Part shown: piece by piece, positions 35,711 through 43,490 of the stretch
Numbering within the stretch: position 1 is the first letter of the stretch
How the letters are laid out: every line of letters starts with the position of its first letter
Assembly: GCF_016925495.1 (NCBI RefSeq)
Contig: NZ_CP070492.1
Location: 1 to 64,000, forward strand
Source: Methylococcus sp. EFPC2
GTDB lineage: Bacteria > Pseudomonadota > Gammaproteobacteria > Methylococcales > Methylococcaceae
DNA: 64,000 nucleotides
Direction: 5' to 3'
Program-made: the position numbers and the translations under genes
The notes under the pieces: generated by a model
Told to the model about the DNA's origin: nothing
The model's input: the letters and a program-made list of their open reading frames with translations, nothing else
Database searches by the model: none

Positions 35711-35722
35711 AGCCGGATGGAT

Positions 35723-35753
35723 GGCGGATCGCCCTGGCGGGCATCCGCCCTAC
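35723..35753. repeat. REP-like palindrome between convergent genes
   Basis: GGCGGAT (35723-35729) and ATCCGCC (35743-35749) flank CGCCCTGGCGGGC, followed by CTAC. It is the third copy of the element seen at 31305-31334 and 31415-31442. Confidence 0.65.
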
Positions 35754-35775
35754 ATGCTTACATGTCCATCTGAAA

Positions 35776-36045
35776 TCATGCGGATTCGCCTGGGCTCAAG
35801 GCCTTGATGCCCAGGGCGTGGATGTGATCCGGCATCATCTCTTTCAGCGCACCATAGACCATGCGGTGGCGCTCGACGGTCGAGCGTCCTTCGAACTGCC
35901 CGGAACGGATGGTCACGAAGAAATGACCGCCGCCGTCATGTTGATGTCCGGCATGGGAGCGGCTGTCGTCGACGATATCCAGGTGATCGGGCTGGAAGGC
36001 CCGTTCCAGATAGCTCCGGATGCGGCTGGTTCTGTCCTCCGTCAT
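35776..36045 (-). CDS. bolA: BolA-family protein
   Basis: An 89-residue BolA. Family features are RIRSYLERAFQPDHLDIVDDS, the His-containing HFFVTIRSGQFEGRSTVERHRMVYGAL core and the tail HALGIKALSP. BolA proteins work with monothiol glutaredoxins on Fe-S cluster handling. ATG 36045 is chosen; an upstream in-frame ATG would overlap the Sir2-like gene. It appears to be the last gene of the minus-strand nifB-led array. Confidence 0.93.
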   Translation of the reverse strand: MTEDRTSRIRSYLERAFQPDHLDIVDDSRSHAGHQHDGGGHFFVTIRSGQFEGRSTVERHRMVYGALKEMMPDHIHALGIKALSPGESA

Positions 36046-36058
36046 CGTCTTATCCCGT

Positions 36059-36901
36059 TCAGGCCGCTTGCAGGGCGAGTTCGCCGCCGAGCAATTGCTG
36101 TGCGAATTCACCCAGCGGGACGTCGATGCGGCGGATGTTCTGCTCCGCGAGGAAGCGCAACTCGTTGCGGGTGGGTTCTTCGGTCAGCACCGCCCAATGC
36201 AGATCGGACGAACGTTTCATGATCTGGCGCGCATAGGTGCGTTCCAGCTGGTTGCGGAAACGGCAGCCGAGGAACAGGAAGTTACGGCCGGTGCGTATTT
36301 CCTTGACCCGCTCCGGTATCGGCGTCTGGATGTCGATTTCCGTCAGCACTTCCACATAGTCCGAGTCGGACAGGATGAAATTGCTGGCCGGCGCGATGGA
36401 GCCCAGCGGCTTGTACAGCAGGGTCTTCCAGCCGGCGGCCTCGGTTTCTTCCGCGGCGCTGCCGTCGGCATGGAAATAGTGCACCCATTGGTTGAAATGC
36501 TCCGAGCGGCTGACGCCCTGGACCTGCCCGAAATCGCTGCGTCCGGCCAGGGCCGCGGCCATGCTGGCGTCGTACCAGACGTCCACGATCAAGGGCAGGG
36601 GCAGCGTGGCGAGAAAGCGATGCAGCGCCGTCGGCTCGGGCGGGGCGGCGAAGGCTTCGTTCAACAGCCCGACCAGGGTCTTGCGGTGTTTGAAGTTCTC
36701 GATGTACTGGCCGGCAGCGGTCAGGTTCTTGCGGATCTTGTGCGGCACCGTGACCTTGGCGGTGATGAGCTCCACCAGGGTGTCCGGGGCGCTGGGCACG
36801 GCCGTGCTGCCGTCCAGGCCCAGCACCGCCGGTCCCAGATAAGGGATGACCTGTCCGGCCGTCAGGCCTTCCAGGATGGACGCGGGATCGTAGGTCGTCA
36901 T
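36059..36901 (-). CDS. SIR2-like domain protein
   Basis: A 280-residue protein of the SIR2_2-like family. The N-terminal VIPYLGPAVLGLDG resembles the nucleotide-binding GAG-type start of sirtuin folds, and FLFLGCRFRNQLERTYARQI matches the late conserved motif. The zinc-binding Cys tetrad of classical deacetylases is absent. Such proteins occur in nif clusters with no defined role. It overlaps the start of the next gene by 4 bp. Confidence 0.82.
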   Translation of the reverse strand: MTTYDPASILEGLTAGQVIPYLGPAVLGLDGSTAVPSAPDTLVELITAKVTVPHKIRKNLTAAGQYIENFKHRKTLVGLLNEAFAAPPEPTALHRFLATLPLPLIVDVWYDASMAAALAGRSDFGQVQGVSRSEHFNQWVHYFHADGSAAEETEAAGWKTLLYKPLGSIAPASNFILSDSDYVEVLTEIDIQTPIPERVKEIRTGRNFLFLGCRFRNQLERTYARQIMKRSSDLHWAVLTEEPTRNELRFLAEQNIRRIDVPLGEFAQQLLGGELALQAA

Positions 36902-37179
36902 GCGGCGAGCTCCTTCAGAAAGGCGGCCTTGAGGGCGTCGACTTCGGGGCGCGGGATGCGGAACAGGCCGCGGCCGCCGGCCAGCGCCTGGTAACGGTTG
37001 AGGGTGTTATGGCTCAAGTATTTGAACCAGGCCTGCGCGGCCGCGCCTTGCGGACGCTCGCCGATCAGCGCCACGGTGCCGTCCGGGTTAAAACTGACGT
37101 GGATCAGGGATTCGACCACTTTGCCCTCGGCAGCCGTTGCGGGGACTTCGGCGACAACTTCTTCTACTGCTGTACTCAT
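36898..37179 (-). CDS. Small conserved nif-cluster protein
   Basis: A 93-residue protein with an acidic, low-complexity start (VEEVVAEVPATAAEG) and a conserved-looking core AWFKYLSHNTLNRYQALAGGRG. I do not recognise the family by name. Its stop overlaps the Sir2-like start by 4 bp and it begins 13 bp after the ferredoxin gene, so all three are co-transcribed. Confidence 0.75.
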   Translation of the reverse strand: MSTAVEEVVAEVPATAAEGKVVESLIHVSFNPDGTVALIGERPQGAAAQAWFKYLSHNTLNRYQALAGGRGLFRIPRPEVDALKAAFLKELAA

Positions 37180-37192
37180 GACACACCTCCAG

Positions 37193-37525
37193 TTAATGAT
37201 TGACCAACTCGATTGTTACCTCATGTCGGCCCAGGACCGCCTGGCACGACAGCCTGGACTGAGATTGCTCTCCGCCGATTTGCGCGATCCGTTCGCGTTC
37301 GTCCTTGCGCGCCTTCGACAATCCCCGCCCTCCGTGCAACACCATCACGTGGCAGACACCGCAGCGGGCATGCCCGCCGCAACGCCGGGGGAGTTCGGCG
37401 CCCGTCAGCAGCACCGCGTCCACTAAACGGGTGCCGCTCACCATTTCCACGGTCTTGCCCGCGGGCAAGACCGTGACCCAGGTCTTTGCGTTACGCCGAA
37501 TACCGGTGCGCAGGTAACTGGCCAT
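37193..37525 (-). CDS. [2Fe-2S] ferredoxin of the nifB array
   Basis: A 110-residue plant-type or adrenodoxin-like [2Fe-2S] ferredoxin. Cluster ligands are in PRRCGGHARCGVCHVMVL (C-x5-C-x2-C) and RLSCQAVLG. The N-terminus is short and basic, with no signal peptide. Its position behind the DegT aminotransferase gene suggests an electron role in that pathway or in cofactor assembly; this is inferred. Confidence 0.93.
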   Translation of the reverse strand: MASYLRTGIRRNAKTWVTVLPAGKTVEMVSGTRLVDAVLLTGAELPRRCGGHARCGVCHVMVLHGGRGLSKARKDERERIAQIGGEQSQSRLSCQAVLGRHEVTIELVNH

Positions 37526-37536
37526 CGGTCCGGCTC

Positions 37537-38688
37537 TCAGAGATAAATCGCCGCGCCCGCCCCCACGTTGATCGAGGCATCTTTGGCCGTTTTCACGATG
37601 AAGCCGATCTGATCCTCGCTGAGATGGCAGTGGAACGGCAGGGCGATCGCGCGGTCGGCCAGCTTCTCGGTCACGAAATAATCGCCCTTGCGATAGCCCA
37701 GGGCGCCGTAATGGCTTTGCCGGTGCAGCGGAAAGCTGAAGGCCGCCGCCTCGATCTGCTCGGTTCCCAAATCCTGCAGGATGGCGTCGCGGCTGGATTT
37801 GGAGAAACGGGTGCCGAGATGCACCAGGTAGACCATCCAGTGGATCTCATCCACCTCGGGCGCCATGTAGGCCGGCTTGATGCCTTCGAAGGACTGCATG
37901 TGGCCGTCGTAGTAGTCTTCCACGTCCTTGCGCCGGTCCAGGATCTCGTCCAGGCGTTGCAACTGGGTCAGGCCCAGCGCGGCGTTGAGTTCGCTCATTT
38001 CCGCCCGGTAGGGAGGAAAGCCGCCGAGCACCACCGACTGCCGTTCTTCGGGACGGCGGGCGCGGTAGGCCTTGAGCTTGCCGGCCAGATCGTCGTCGTC
38101 GGTGACCACCATGCCGCCTTCGCCGGCCGTCAGAGCGCTCGGCTGGCTGAAGTCGAAGATGGCGCAATCACCGAATGTGCCCACCAGTTTTTCCTGATAG
38201 CGCGAGCCTATGGCCTCGCTGGAATCCTCGATGAGGAGCAAGCCGTGCTTGCTCGCCAATTCGCGCAGCGGCCCCCACATCGCCGGATGGCCGTTGACGT
38301 TGCTGGCGATGATGGCCTTGGTCTTCTCGGTGATGCCGGCCGCCGCTTTTTCCGGCGCCAGGGTGCAGGACCAGTAATCGATGTCGGCGAACACTGGCAA
38401 TGCGCCGGCCAGGGTGATGCCGTGCAGGGTTTCGCGGAAACCGAAGGGCGGCGCGATCACTTCGTCGCCGGGCCCTATGCCATAGGCCTTGAGCGCCATC
38501 GTCAGCCCCAGGGTGGCGCTGCTCACGGCGATCGCGTGCTTGCGTCCCAGATACTGGGCGAAAGCGGCTTCGAACTCCTCGACCACGGGACCGGCGGACA
38601 GGCGCGGCGATTTCAACACGTTCTCCACCGCCTCCAGTTCGGCGAGGCTGATGTCCGGGTCCGAAAGCAGTATGCTGGGCTGGCTCAT
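37537..38688 (-). CDS. DegT/DnrJ/EryC1-family PLP aminotransferase
   Basis: A 383-residue PLP-dependent aminotransferase of the sugar/antibiotic type. The phosphate loop is ISSATLGLTMALKAYG-like (VSSATLGLT), the PLP-pyridine Asp is in LLLIEDSSEAIGSRY, and the Schiff-base Lys position is in the FDFSQPSALTAGEGGMV segment, where Lys is usual before (L/I)TxGEGG; here it reads SALTAGEGG, so the catalytic Lys appears to be missing or moved. ATG 38688 has an AGGAG site. A nif role is unknown. Confidence 0.87.
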   Translation of the reverse strand: MSQPSILLSDPDISLAELEAVENVLKSPRLSAGPVVEEFEAAFAQYLGRKHAIAVSSATLGLTMALKAYGIGPGDEVIAPPFGFRETLHGITLAGALPVFADIDYWSCTLAPEKAAAGITEKTKAIIASNVNGHPAMWGPLRELASKHGLLLIEDSSEAIGSRYQEKLVGTFGDCAIFDFSQPSALTAGEGGMVVTDDDDLAGKLKAYRARRPEERQSVVLGGFPPYRAEMSELNAALGLTQLQRLDEILDRRKDVEDYYDGHMQSFEGIKPAYMAPEVDEIHWMVYLVHLGTRFSKSSRDAILQDLGTEQIEAAAFSFPLHRQSHYGALGYRKGDYFVTEKLADRAIALPFHCHLSEDQIGFIVKTAKDASINVGAGAAIYL

Positions 38689-38696
38689 GGGGACTC

Positions 38697-38960
38697 CTAG
38701 CGCTTCTCGGCGAGTATCAGGCCGGTCGCGGCTTCTGGTTGGGTGGTGATACGCACGCAATGCTCCGAGGTATCGATGAGGTAAACCGCGAAGCCCGCGG
38801 TTTCCAGGATCGGCGTCTCGGTATCCATGTCGCCGGCGTCGCAGCGCGTCAGCGACAGGCCGGGAAAGGCCTTGCGCAGGTTCGCGACCCGTTCGGCGGA
38901 CGATCCTTCGCCTTCGAGCAGGCCGCGGATTTCATCGAGCGCATTCGTCGCGATCGCCAT
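38697..38960 (-). CDS. Small nif-associated protein after nifT
   Basis: An 87-residue acidic protein, NALDEIRGLLEGEGSSAERVANLRKAFPGLSLTRCDAGDMD, then ILETAGFAVYLIDTSEHCV. It resembles a family of small proteins that often follow nifT (possibly DUF6129, which I recall without certainty). It starts 2 bp from the nifT stop and its own stop is 8 bp before the DegT gene. Confidence 0.78.
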   Translation of the reverse strand: MAIATNALDEIRGLLEGEGSSAERVANLRKAFPGLSLTRCDAGDMDTETPILETAGFAVYLIDTSEHCVRITTQPEAATGLILAEKR

Positions 38961-38962
38961 AA

Positions 38963-39175
38963 TCAGTCTTCGCTCAGCTTGCGGGCGTCGACGGTGATCG
39001 GCAGGGTCGTGCCCTCGGCCATCTCCGGTAGAGATAACTGCCAGCCGTTCGCCAGCGTGACGGTACCGCCCCACAGATCCGGATTTTCCTGGGAGACGAT
39101 GGGCTCCTCCAGGTCTTTCTTGGGAACATAAACGGACAGTACTCCGGCGTTATCTTTACGGATCATGACCTTCAT
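38963..39175 (-). CDS. nifT: NifT/FixU
   Basis: A 70-residue NifT/FixU protein. The sequence MKVMIRKDNAGVLSVYVPKKDLEEPIV with PDLWGGTVTLANGWQLSLPE is diagnostic. It is a small beta-rich protein of uncertain function, usually found near nifB, nifK or nifZ and dispensable in several species. It lies 43 bp after nifS. Confidence 0.97.
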   Translation of the reverse strand: MKVMIRKDNAGVLSVYVPKKDLEEPIVSQENPDLWGGTVTLANGWQLSLPEMAEGTTLPITVDARKLSED

Positions 39176-39218
39176 AAGGACTCCAGTGGTTGATAAAACT
39201 TAGGGTTGGGATTCGGGT

Positions 39219-40370
39219 TCAGGCCGCTTCCGCCAGGGCCGTCTGCACGATGCTCGGCAGCAGGCGGATCACGCGGTCGATTTCGGCCGCGGTGTTGTAG
39301 CGGCCGAGTGAAAAACGGATGGTCGAAAGGGCGGCTTCGGCCGTCAGGCCCATGGCCAGCAGCACATGGGACGCCTCGGTGCCGCCCGCGCTGCAGGCCG
39401 CGCCCGCCGAGGCGCAGACGCCGGCCTTGTCGAGCTTGTCCAGCACGATCTCGGCTTCGATGCCGCCCAGATTGAGGCTGGAAGTTCCCGCCAGCCGCGG
39501 GGCGCCGGCGCCGGTGATGGACGATCCCGGCAAGGCCGCCAACAGCCCGCTTTCCAGGCGGTCGCGCAAGCCGGCGACCTGGGCTTCGTCGGTCTGCAAG
39601 CCGGCAGCGGCCAGTTCGGCGGCGACGCCCAGCCCGACGATGCCCGGCACGTTTTCCGTGCTGCCGCGCCGTCCGCGCTCCTGATGGCCGAACAACAGCG
39701 GCGGGATCTTGCGCCCCTTGCGCACGAACAAGGCACCGACGCCTTTGGGTCCATGGAGCTTGTGACCGGACAGCGAGAGGAAATCCAGCGGCACCTGCTT
39801 GAGATCGATGGGCAACTTGCCGGCCGCCTGCACCGCATCCGAGTGGATCAGCACGCCCTTGGCCGCGGCCAGGGCGGCGGCCTCGGCGATGGGGAACAAC
39901 ACGCCGGTTTCGTTGTTGGCCCACATCAGGCTCACCAGGGCGGTATCTGCCGTGATGGCACTATCCAGCTCGGCGAGATCCAGCCGGCCGTCCTTGTCCA
40001 CCGGCAGGTAAACCACGTCCAGGTCTTGGCTGGAGGCCAGATGTTCCAGCAGCAAGAGCGTGGCCGGATGCTCGACCTGGCTGGTCACCATGCGCCGCTT
40101 GCCCGGCGCCAGGGCCAGAGCGCCCAATATCGCCTGGTGGATCGCCTCGGTGCCGCCGCTGGTGAACACGATCTCGGCCGGCGAGGCGCCCAGCAAAGCC
40201 GCTACCTGGGCCCGGGCGGCCAGGGTCTGGCTCTTGGCGGCTTCCCCGGACGCGTGCTTGCTGGACGGGTTGCCGTAAAAATCCCGCAGACTTGCCGTCA
40301 TCGCCGCGATGCATTCCGGGGCGACGGCCGTGGTCGCGTTGTTGTCCAGGTAGATCAATGCGTCGCTCAT
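39219..40370 (-). CDS. nifS: NifS cysteine desulfurase
   Basis: A 383-residue group I cysteine desulfurase. The start MSDALIYLDNNATTAVAPEC, PLP Lys in SLSGHKLHGPKGVGALFVRKG, and Cys loop SAGAACSAGG, which releases sulfur from cysteine, are as in NifS rather than IscS. ATG 40370 overlaps the preceding stop (ATGA). No modular nifU accompanies it; an iscS-iscU set elsewhere in the window could share the work. Cysteine supply comes from nearby cysM-cysE. Confidence 0.96.
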   Translation of the reverse strand: MSDALIYLDNNATTAVAPECIAAMTASLRDFYGNPSSKHASGEAAKSQTLAARAQVAALLGASPAEIVFTSGGTEAIHQAILGALALAPGKRRMVTSQVEHPATLLLLEHLASSQDLDVVYLPVDKDGRLDLAELDSAITADTALVSLMWANNETGVLFPIAEAAALAAAKGVLIHSDAVQAAGKLPIDLKQVPLDFLSLSGHKLHGPKGVGALFVRKGRKIPPLLFGHQERGRRGSTENVPGIVGLGVAAELAAAGLQTDEAQVAGLRDRLESGLLAALPGSSITGAGAPRLAGTSSLNLGGIEAEIVLDKLDKAGVCASAGAACSAGGTEASHVLLAMGLTAEAALSTIRFSLGRYNTAAEIDRVIRLLPSIVQTALAEAA

Positions 40371-40714
40371 TGCCAGAATCGCCTGTCCGGGTCTTGGTTC
40401 AGGAGGTCCAGGATAACCGGCAGGGATGGATATTCGCCGTGCCGTATCCAATGACCGATTTCGTGATCCTTGTGGTAGAGCCACCAGCAGCGCCGGTCGT
40501 TGTCGAACTCCAGCTTGGCGATATCGATGACCCCGCCTTCCGGGTCGATGTTGCGCGAACAGCAGGAGCTCTGTATCAGATAGCCGTTTTCGTAAGGCTG
40601 CACCTCGGGCGTAACGTAGCGATAGCGCTTGCGCTGCTCCAGCGCGCGTTCTATGCGTTTACGGTCCAGTTCGTTCGGATGCGGATTCACAGAACCCGCC
40701 AGCGTCCCGTTCAT
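40367..40714 (-). CDS. DUF3024-like protein
   Basis: A 115-residue protein with RKRIERALEQRKRYRYVTPEV, GYLIQSSCCSRNIDPEG and CWWLYHKDHEIGHWIRHGEYPSLP, close to DUF3024 proteins. The CC pair and His residues could bind metal. ATG 40714, with a GGAGGG/GAGGG purine tract, is chosen; an in-frame ATG at 40783 would add a non-conserved stretch. It overlaps the nifS start by 4 bp. Confidence 0.75.
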   Translation of the reverse strand: MNGTLAGSVNPHPNELDRKRIERALEQRKRYRYVTPEVQPYENGYLIQSSCCSRNIDPEGGVIDIAKLEFDNDRRCWWLYHKDHEIGHWIRHGEYPSLPVILDLLNQDPDRRFWQ

Positions 40715-40814
40715 GCCCTCGATACCCTCCGCTCTTGACTGGGGGCCGCGGCTAGCCGCGAGGAAAGCGAGTGCCATCTTCACACCGTCGTCACGGTCCG
40801 GGTTGGCCGGGATT

Positions 40815-41084
40815 TCAAAGCAGGCCGGCGACCGTTTCCAGCTTGCGTTCGGAACGCAACTCCTCCTCGAAACAGCCGATCACGTAACCGCCGGGGAATT
40901 CCACCAAATAGATGGGAACCTGGGATTCTTCGTGATAACCAACCTGGACGATCTCGCCTTCGCTGCCGGCGGCGACCAGCAAGGCCTCCGGCTCGTGATC
41001 GGGATAGCTGCCGTCGTTGAAGATGTCGGCCTCGGTCGCAACCTTCTGGCCCCACTGATAAATCGGTGTGCGTGCTTCTATCAT
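40815..41084 (-). CDS. NifZ-family protein, short copy
   Basis: An 89-residue NifZ-domain protein: YQWGQKVATEADIFNDGSYP, SEGEIVQVGYHEESQVPIYLVEF, GGYVIGCFEEEL. It shares the SH3-like NifZ fold with the larger neighbour. Its start overlaps the previous gene's stop by 4 bp. NifZ helps P-cluster maturation on NifDK. The division of labour between the copies is unknown. Confidence 0.88.
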   Translation of the reverse strand: MIEARTPIYQWGQKVATEADIFNDGSYPDHEPEALLVAAGSEGEIVQVGYHEESQVPIYLVEFPGGYVIGCFEEELRSERKLETVAGLL

Positions 41085-41404
41085 GCAACGGCCTCGCTCT
41101 CGGGTTTGGTGGTTTCCTTGGGCGGCGGTGGATTGTCGACGGATTCGATTTCCCGTCCCTTCATGCCGACGGCATAGCCGCGATCCGGGAAATCCACGGC
41201 GTAGATGTAGAACTGCTGCAGATAGGTGTTGATGCTCTTGATGTAGCCGATCTCGCCTTTCTTGACCAGAACCTCGCCGATCTCCGCCCCGGTGAAGGTG
41301 CCGTCGTTGCGCACCACCTTCTTCGATTTCACCTTTTCGCCGAAGTTGTATTTCGGCGGATCGTTCAATTCCATGCTATCGCTGTCGCGACTGATGTCAC
41401 CCAT
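41081..41404 (-). CDS. nifZ: NifZ, P-cluster maturation factor
   Basis: A 107-residue NifZ with the family core PPKYNFGEKVKSKKVVRNDGTF, then EVLVKKGEIGYIKSINTYLQ and IYAVDFPDRGYAVGM. In Azotobacter NifZ is needed to form the second P-cluster of NifDK. A low-complexity Pro/Glu tail follows. ATG 41404 is chosen over the in-frame ATG at 41458. It lies 20 bp after the LRV gene. Confidence 0.92.
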   Translation of the reverse strand: MGDISRDSDSMELNDPPKYNFGEKVKSKKVVRNDGTFTGAEIGEVLVKKGEIGYIKSINTYLQQFYIYAVDFPDRGYAVGMKGREIESVDNPPPPKETTKPESEAVA

Positions 41405-41424
41405 GGTCGTACCCTCGCTAATCG

Positions 41425-42216
41425 TTAAGAGGCTTTCGGTAATCCGTTTTCCTTGCATTGCCCGGCGAAACGCTGGGCAACCAGCTCATGAACCGCCGGA
41501 TCCGGGTCGGCGCGCATGGGCTCGAGTTCCGCCACATCGAGCCGGCTGGCGACTTCGTAGCGCACCTGCCAGTCCGGGTCCTTGATGAGCTGTTTCAGTT
41601 GTCCCGGATCCATGCGCCGCACCGCCGCCAGGCGGACATTGGTCTCCCTGTCGTTGGCCATGGCCGGCAGCCATTCCCCGCTCACGCGCTGGGCCACGAC
41701 CTTGCGCACTTCCGGGTCGATGTCGTGCATCATCTTCACCAGCATGCCCTGGGGCAGCCGGCGCGCCACGATCTGCCGGACGAAATAATCCGGGTCGTCG
41801 ATCAGGCCGATCAGCTCGCGCGCTTCCAGCCGTTCCGCCACCCGGATGCGCACTTCGCGGTGCGGATCGCGCAGCAGGGACTTGAAGTGTTTCGAGTTCA
41901 CCGGCAAACGCTGCGCCACGCTCTGCCGCACGGTTTCGTCCGCATCGCCGAGCAAACGCGGCAGGAAAAACAGTTCCACATGTTTGGCCGCCACCGCGCG
42001 CGTCTCGAAATAAGGATGTTCGAGATAATCTTTCGCCAGCTGCGGATTCCAGCGAAAGAAGCGGTCTATGCGCCGCGCATAGCGGTCGTGCGCGCAGGCG
42101 TGGCCGAGACGGCAGTGGCCTTCTTCCCGCAAGGCGCGGCGCTCGCAGACGGCACAATCCAGCGGCTTGCCCTGCCAGTCGCACGCGTCCTCGATGTCAG
42201 TCCTCGTCGTCCCCAT
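41425..42216 (-). CDS. LRV protein with N-terminal [4Fe-4S] domain
   Basis: A 263-residue leucine-rich-repeat-variant protein like the Azotobacter LRV protein. The N-terminus has a Cys cluster (LDCAVCERRALREEGHCRLGHAC) that holds a [4Fe-4S] cluster in the homologue. About seven LRV repeats of roughly 24 residues follow, with pattern DPDYFVRQIVARRLP / DIDPEVRKVVAQRV. ATG 42216 is chosen; it overlaps the TPR gene by 20 bp. LRV is a nif-region protein of unknown function. Confidence 0.92.
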   Translation of the reverse strand: MGTTRTDIEDACDWQGKPLDCAVCERRALREEGHCRLGHACAHDRYARRIDRFFRWNPQLAKDYLEHPYFETRAVAAKHVELFFLPRLLGDADETVRQSVAQRLPVNSKHFKSLLRDPHREVRIRVAERLEARELIGLIDDPDYFVRQIVARRLPQGMLVKMMHDIDPEVRKVVAQRVSGEWLPAMANDRETNVRLAAVRRMDPGQLKQLIKDPDWQVRYEVASRLDVAELEPMRADPDPAVHELVAQRFAGQCKENGLPKAS

Positions 42217-42793
42217 TGGCCTGCCTGTCGAGGACATTCAACAAAACCTTGGCGCCGACCTTGTCCGTGGGATCCAGTTCCAGCAGTTTTTCTATCGCGG
42301 CCCGGCCTTCTTCCAGATCGCCCAGCCGCATCTGCAGATAGGCGTAGCCTTTCAACGTGAACAGGAAAAACCGCGGCAGGATGGCGGCGAAATTGCTGAA
42401 ATCCGCGGCCTCGGGGCTAGCCTCGCGCCAGTTCGGCGACAGGCCGTTGTCGACGGCGGCTTTGGCCAGGCATTCCGTACCGACGGCCAGGGCTTCGGCC
42501 AAACGGTTCTTGTAGAAATAAAACCGGTATTTGCCGATGTAGACCGCCGCGTGACCCGGTGCGATATCCCAGGCGGCCTGCAGGTGCGCCAAGGCCACCT
42601 CATCCTGGTGATAGTTCTGCCCGGCCAGACGCAAATGCTCCTCGGCCTCGGGCGGCAAGCCCACGCCCAAACATTCCGCGACACGCTCTTCGTCCGTCAA
42701 AGCAGAAGTCGCGTAGCGAACACCTGGATCTCCCTCCGGGAGATGGCCGGGGTGAGGGAGCGCGTTCTGTCTTGCCGCCGAACCTTGTGTCAT
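42197..42793 (-). CDS. TPR-like nif-cluster protein
   Basis: A 198-residue protein with tetratricopeptide-like helices: EVALAHLQAAWDIAPGHAAVYIGKYRFYFYKNRLAEAL and FTLKGYAYLQMRLGDLEEGRAAIEKLLELDP. The KYRFYFYKNRL motif recurs in the truncated protein at the window end (63790 onward), so they are paralogues. It probably acts as an adaptor. It overlaps the LRV gene and starts 12 bp after the IscA-like gene. Confidence 0.85.
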   Translation of the reverse strand: MTQGSAARQNALPHPGHLPEGDPGVRYATSALTDEERVAECLGVGLPPEAEEHLRLAGQNYHQDEVALAHLQAAWDIAPGHAAVYIGKYRFYFYKNRLAEALAVGTECLAKAAVDNGLSPNWREASPEAADFSNFAAILPRFFLFTLKGYAYLQMRLGDLEEGRAAIEKLLELDPTDKVGAKVLLNVLDRQANGDDED

Positions 42794-42805
42794 AACCCCA
42801 CCCGC

Positions 42806-43183
42806 TCAGGCGCTCTTGATGGGTATGGAAGAAATCGAAACCGCCACTTCGGCCGGCGGCGGGGCGCTGGTCCCGCAGGTGCCGCAACCGGCCGCCTTGG
42901 GATCGACGAACACCAGACCGCTCTGCAGCGGGGTGTCCTTGAAATCCATGGTGACGCCTTGCAGCAGCAAGCGGCTTTCCGCCGGCAGGAACAGCTTCAG
43001 GCCGTCGATGACGACCACCGCGTCGCCGGCCAGGGGCTCGGCTTCCACGCTGAATTCTGAGGCCAGTCCGGAGCAGCCGCCAGGACTGACCGAGAGGCGG
43101 AAGCCGGCGCCTTCGCCGGCCCCACCGAAGCGCACCATGCGCTGTATGAATTTTGCCGCGCTGGGAGTAATCGTTAGATCCAT
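42806..43183 (-). CDS. Nif-type IscA (A-type Fe-S carrier)
   Basis: A 125-residue HesB/IscA family protein of the nif-specific type. Cluster ligands are in SPGGCSGLASEF and AGCGTCGTSAP. The C-terminus is extended by about 15 residues (PPPAEVAVSISSIPIKSA). In Azotobacter a nif IscA is not essential but binds iron and clusters. It lies 9 bp after fdxN and before the TPR gene. Confidence 0.93.
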   Translation of the reverse strand: MDLTITPSAAKFIQRMVRFGGAGEGAGFRLSVSPGGCSGLASEFSVEAEPLAGDAVVVIDGLKLFLPAESRLLLQGVTMDFKDTPLQSGLVFVDPKAAGCGTCGTSAPPPAEVAVSISSIPIKSA

Positions 43184-43192
43184 AAAGTTCTC

Positions 43193-43417
43193 CTATGCCG
43201 CTTCGTATCGCGGGTAATTGAGGTCAATGATGCAGGTCTCTTCGATCGGGCAGACGGCGACGCACTGCGGCTCGTCGTGGTGTCCGATACATTCCGTACA
43301 TAAAGCGGGATCGATGACGAACAGCCCGCCTTTCGCTTCCGAGATGGCTTGATTGGGACACTCCGGTTCGCAAGCGCAACATCCCGTGCAGTTATCCTCG
43401 ACGATTGTGTAAGCCAT
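43193..43417 (-). CDS. fdxN: FdxN, 2[4Fe-4S] ferredoxin
   Basis: A 74-residue bacterial-type ferredoxin. The two cluster motifs are [12 protein letters not shown] and [18 protein letters not shown], with the insertion typical of the 2[4Fe-4S] ferredoxins encoded after nifB. In Azotobacter FdxN supports NifB activity. It starts 73 bp after nifB and is the second gene of the nifB transcript. Confidence 0.96.
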   Translation of the reverse strand: MAYTIVEDNCTGCCACEPECPNQAISEAKGGLFVIDPALCTECIGHHDEPQCVAVCPIEETCIIDLNYPRYEAA

Positions 43418-43490
43418 ATTTCACCTCTGCACAGTTTGCCCGCCCCCGGGACTGTCCCGAACCGGGGGCGAACGGATCTGATCGACGGCG

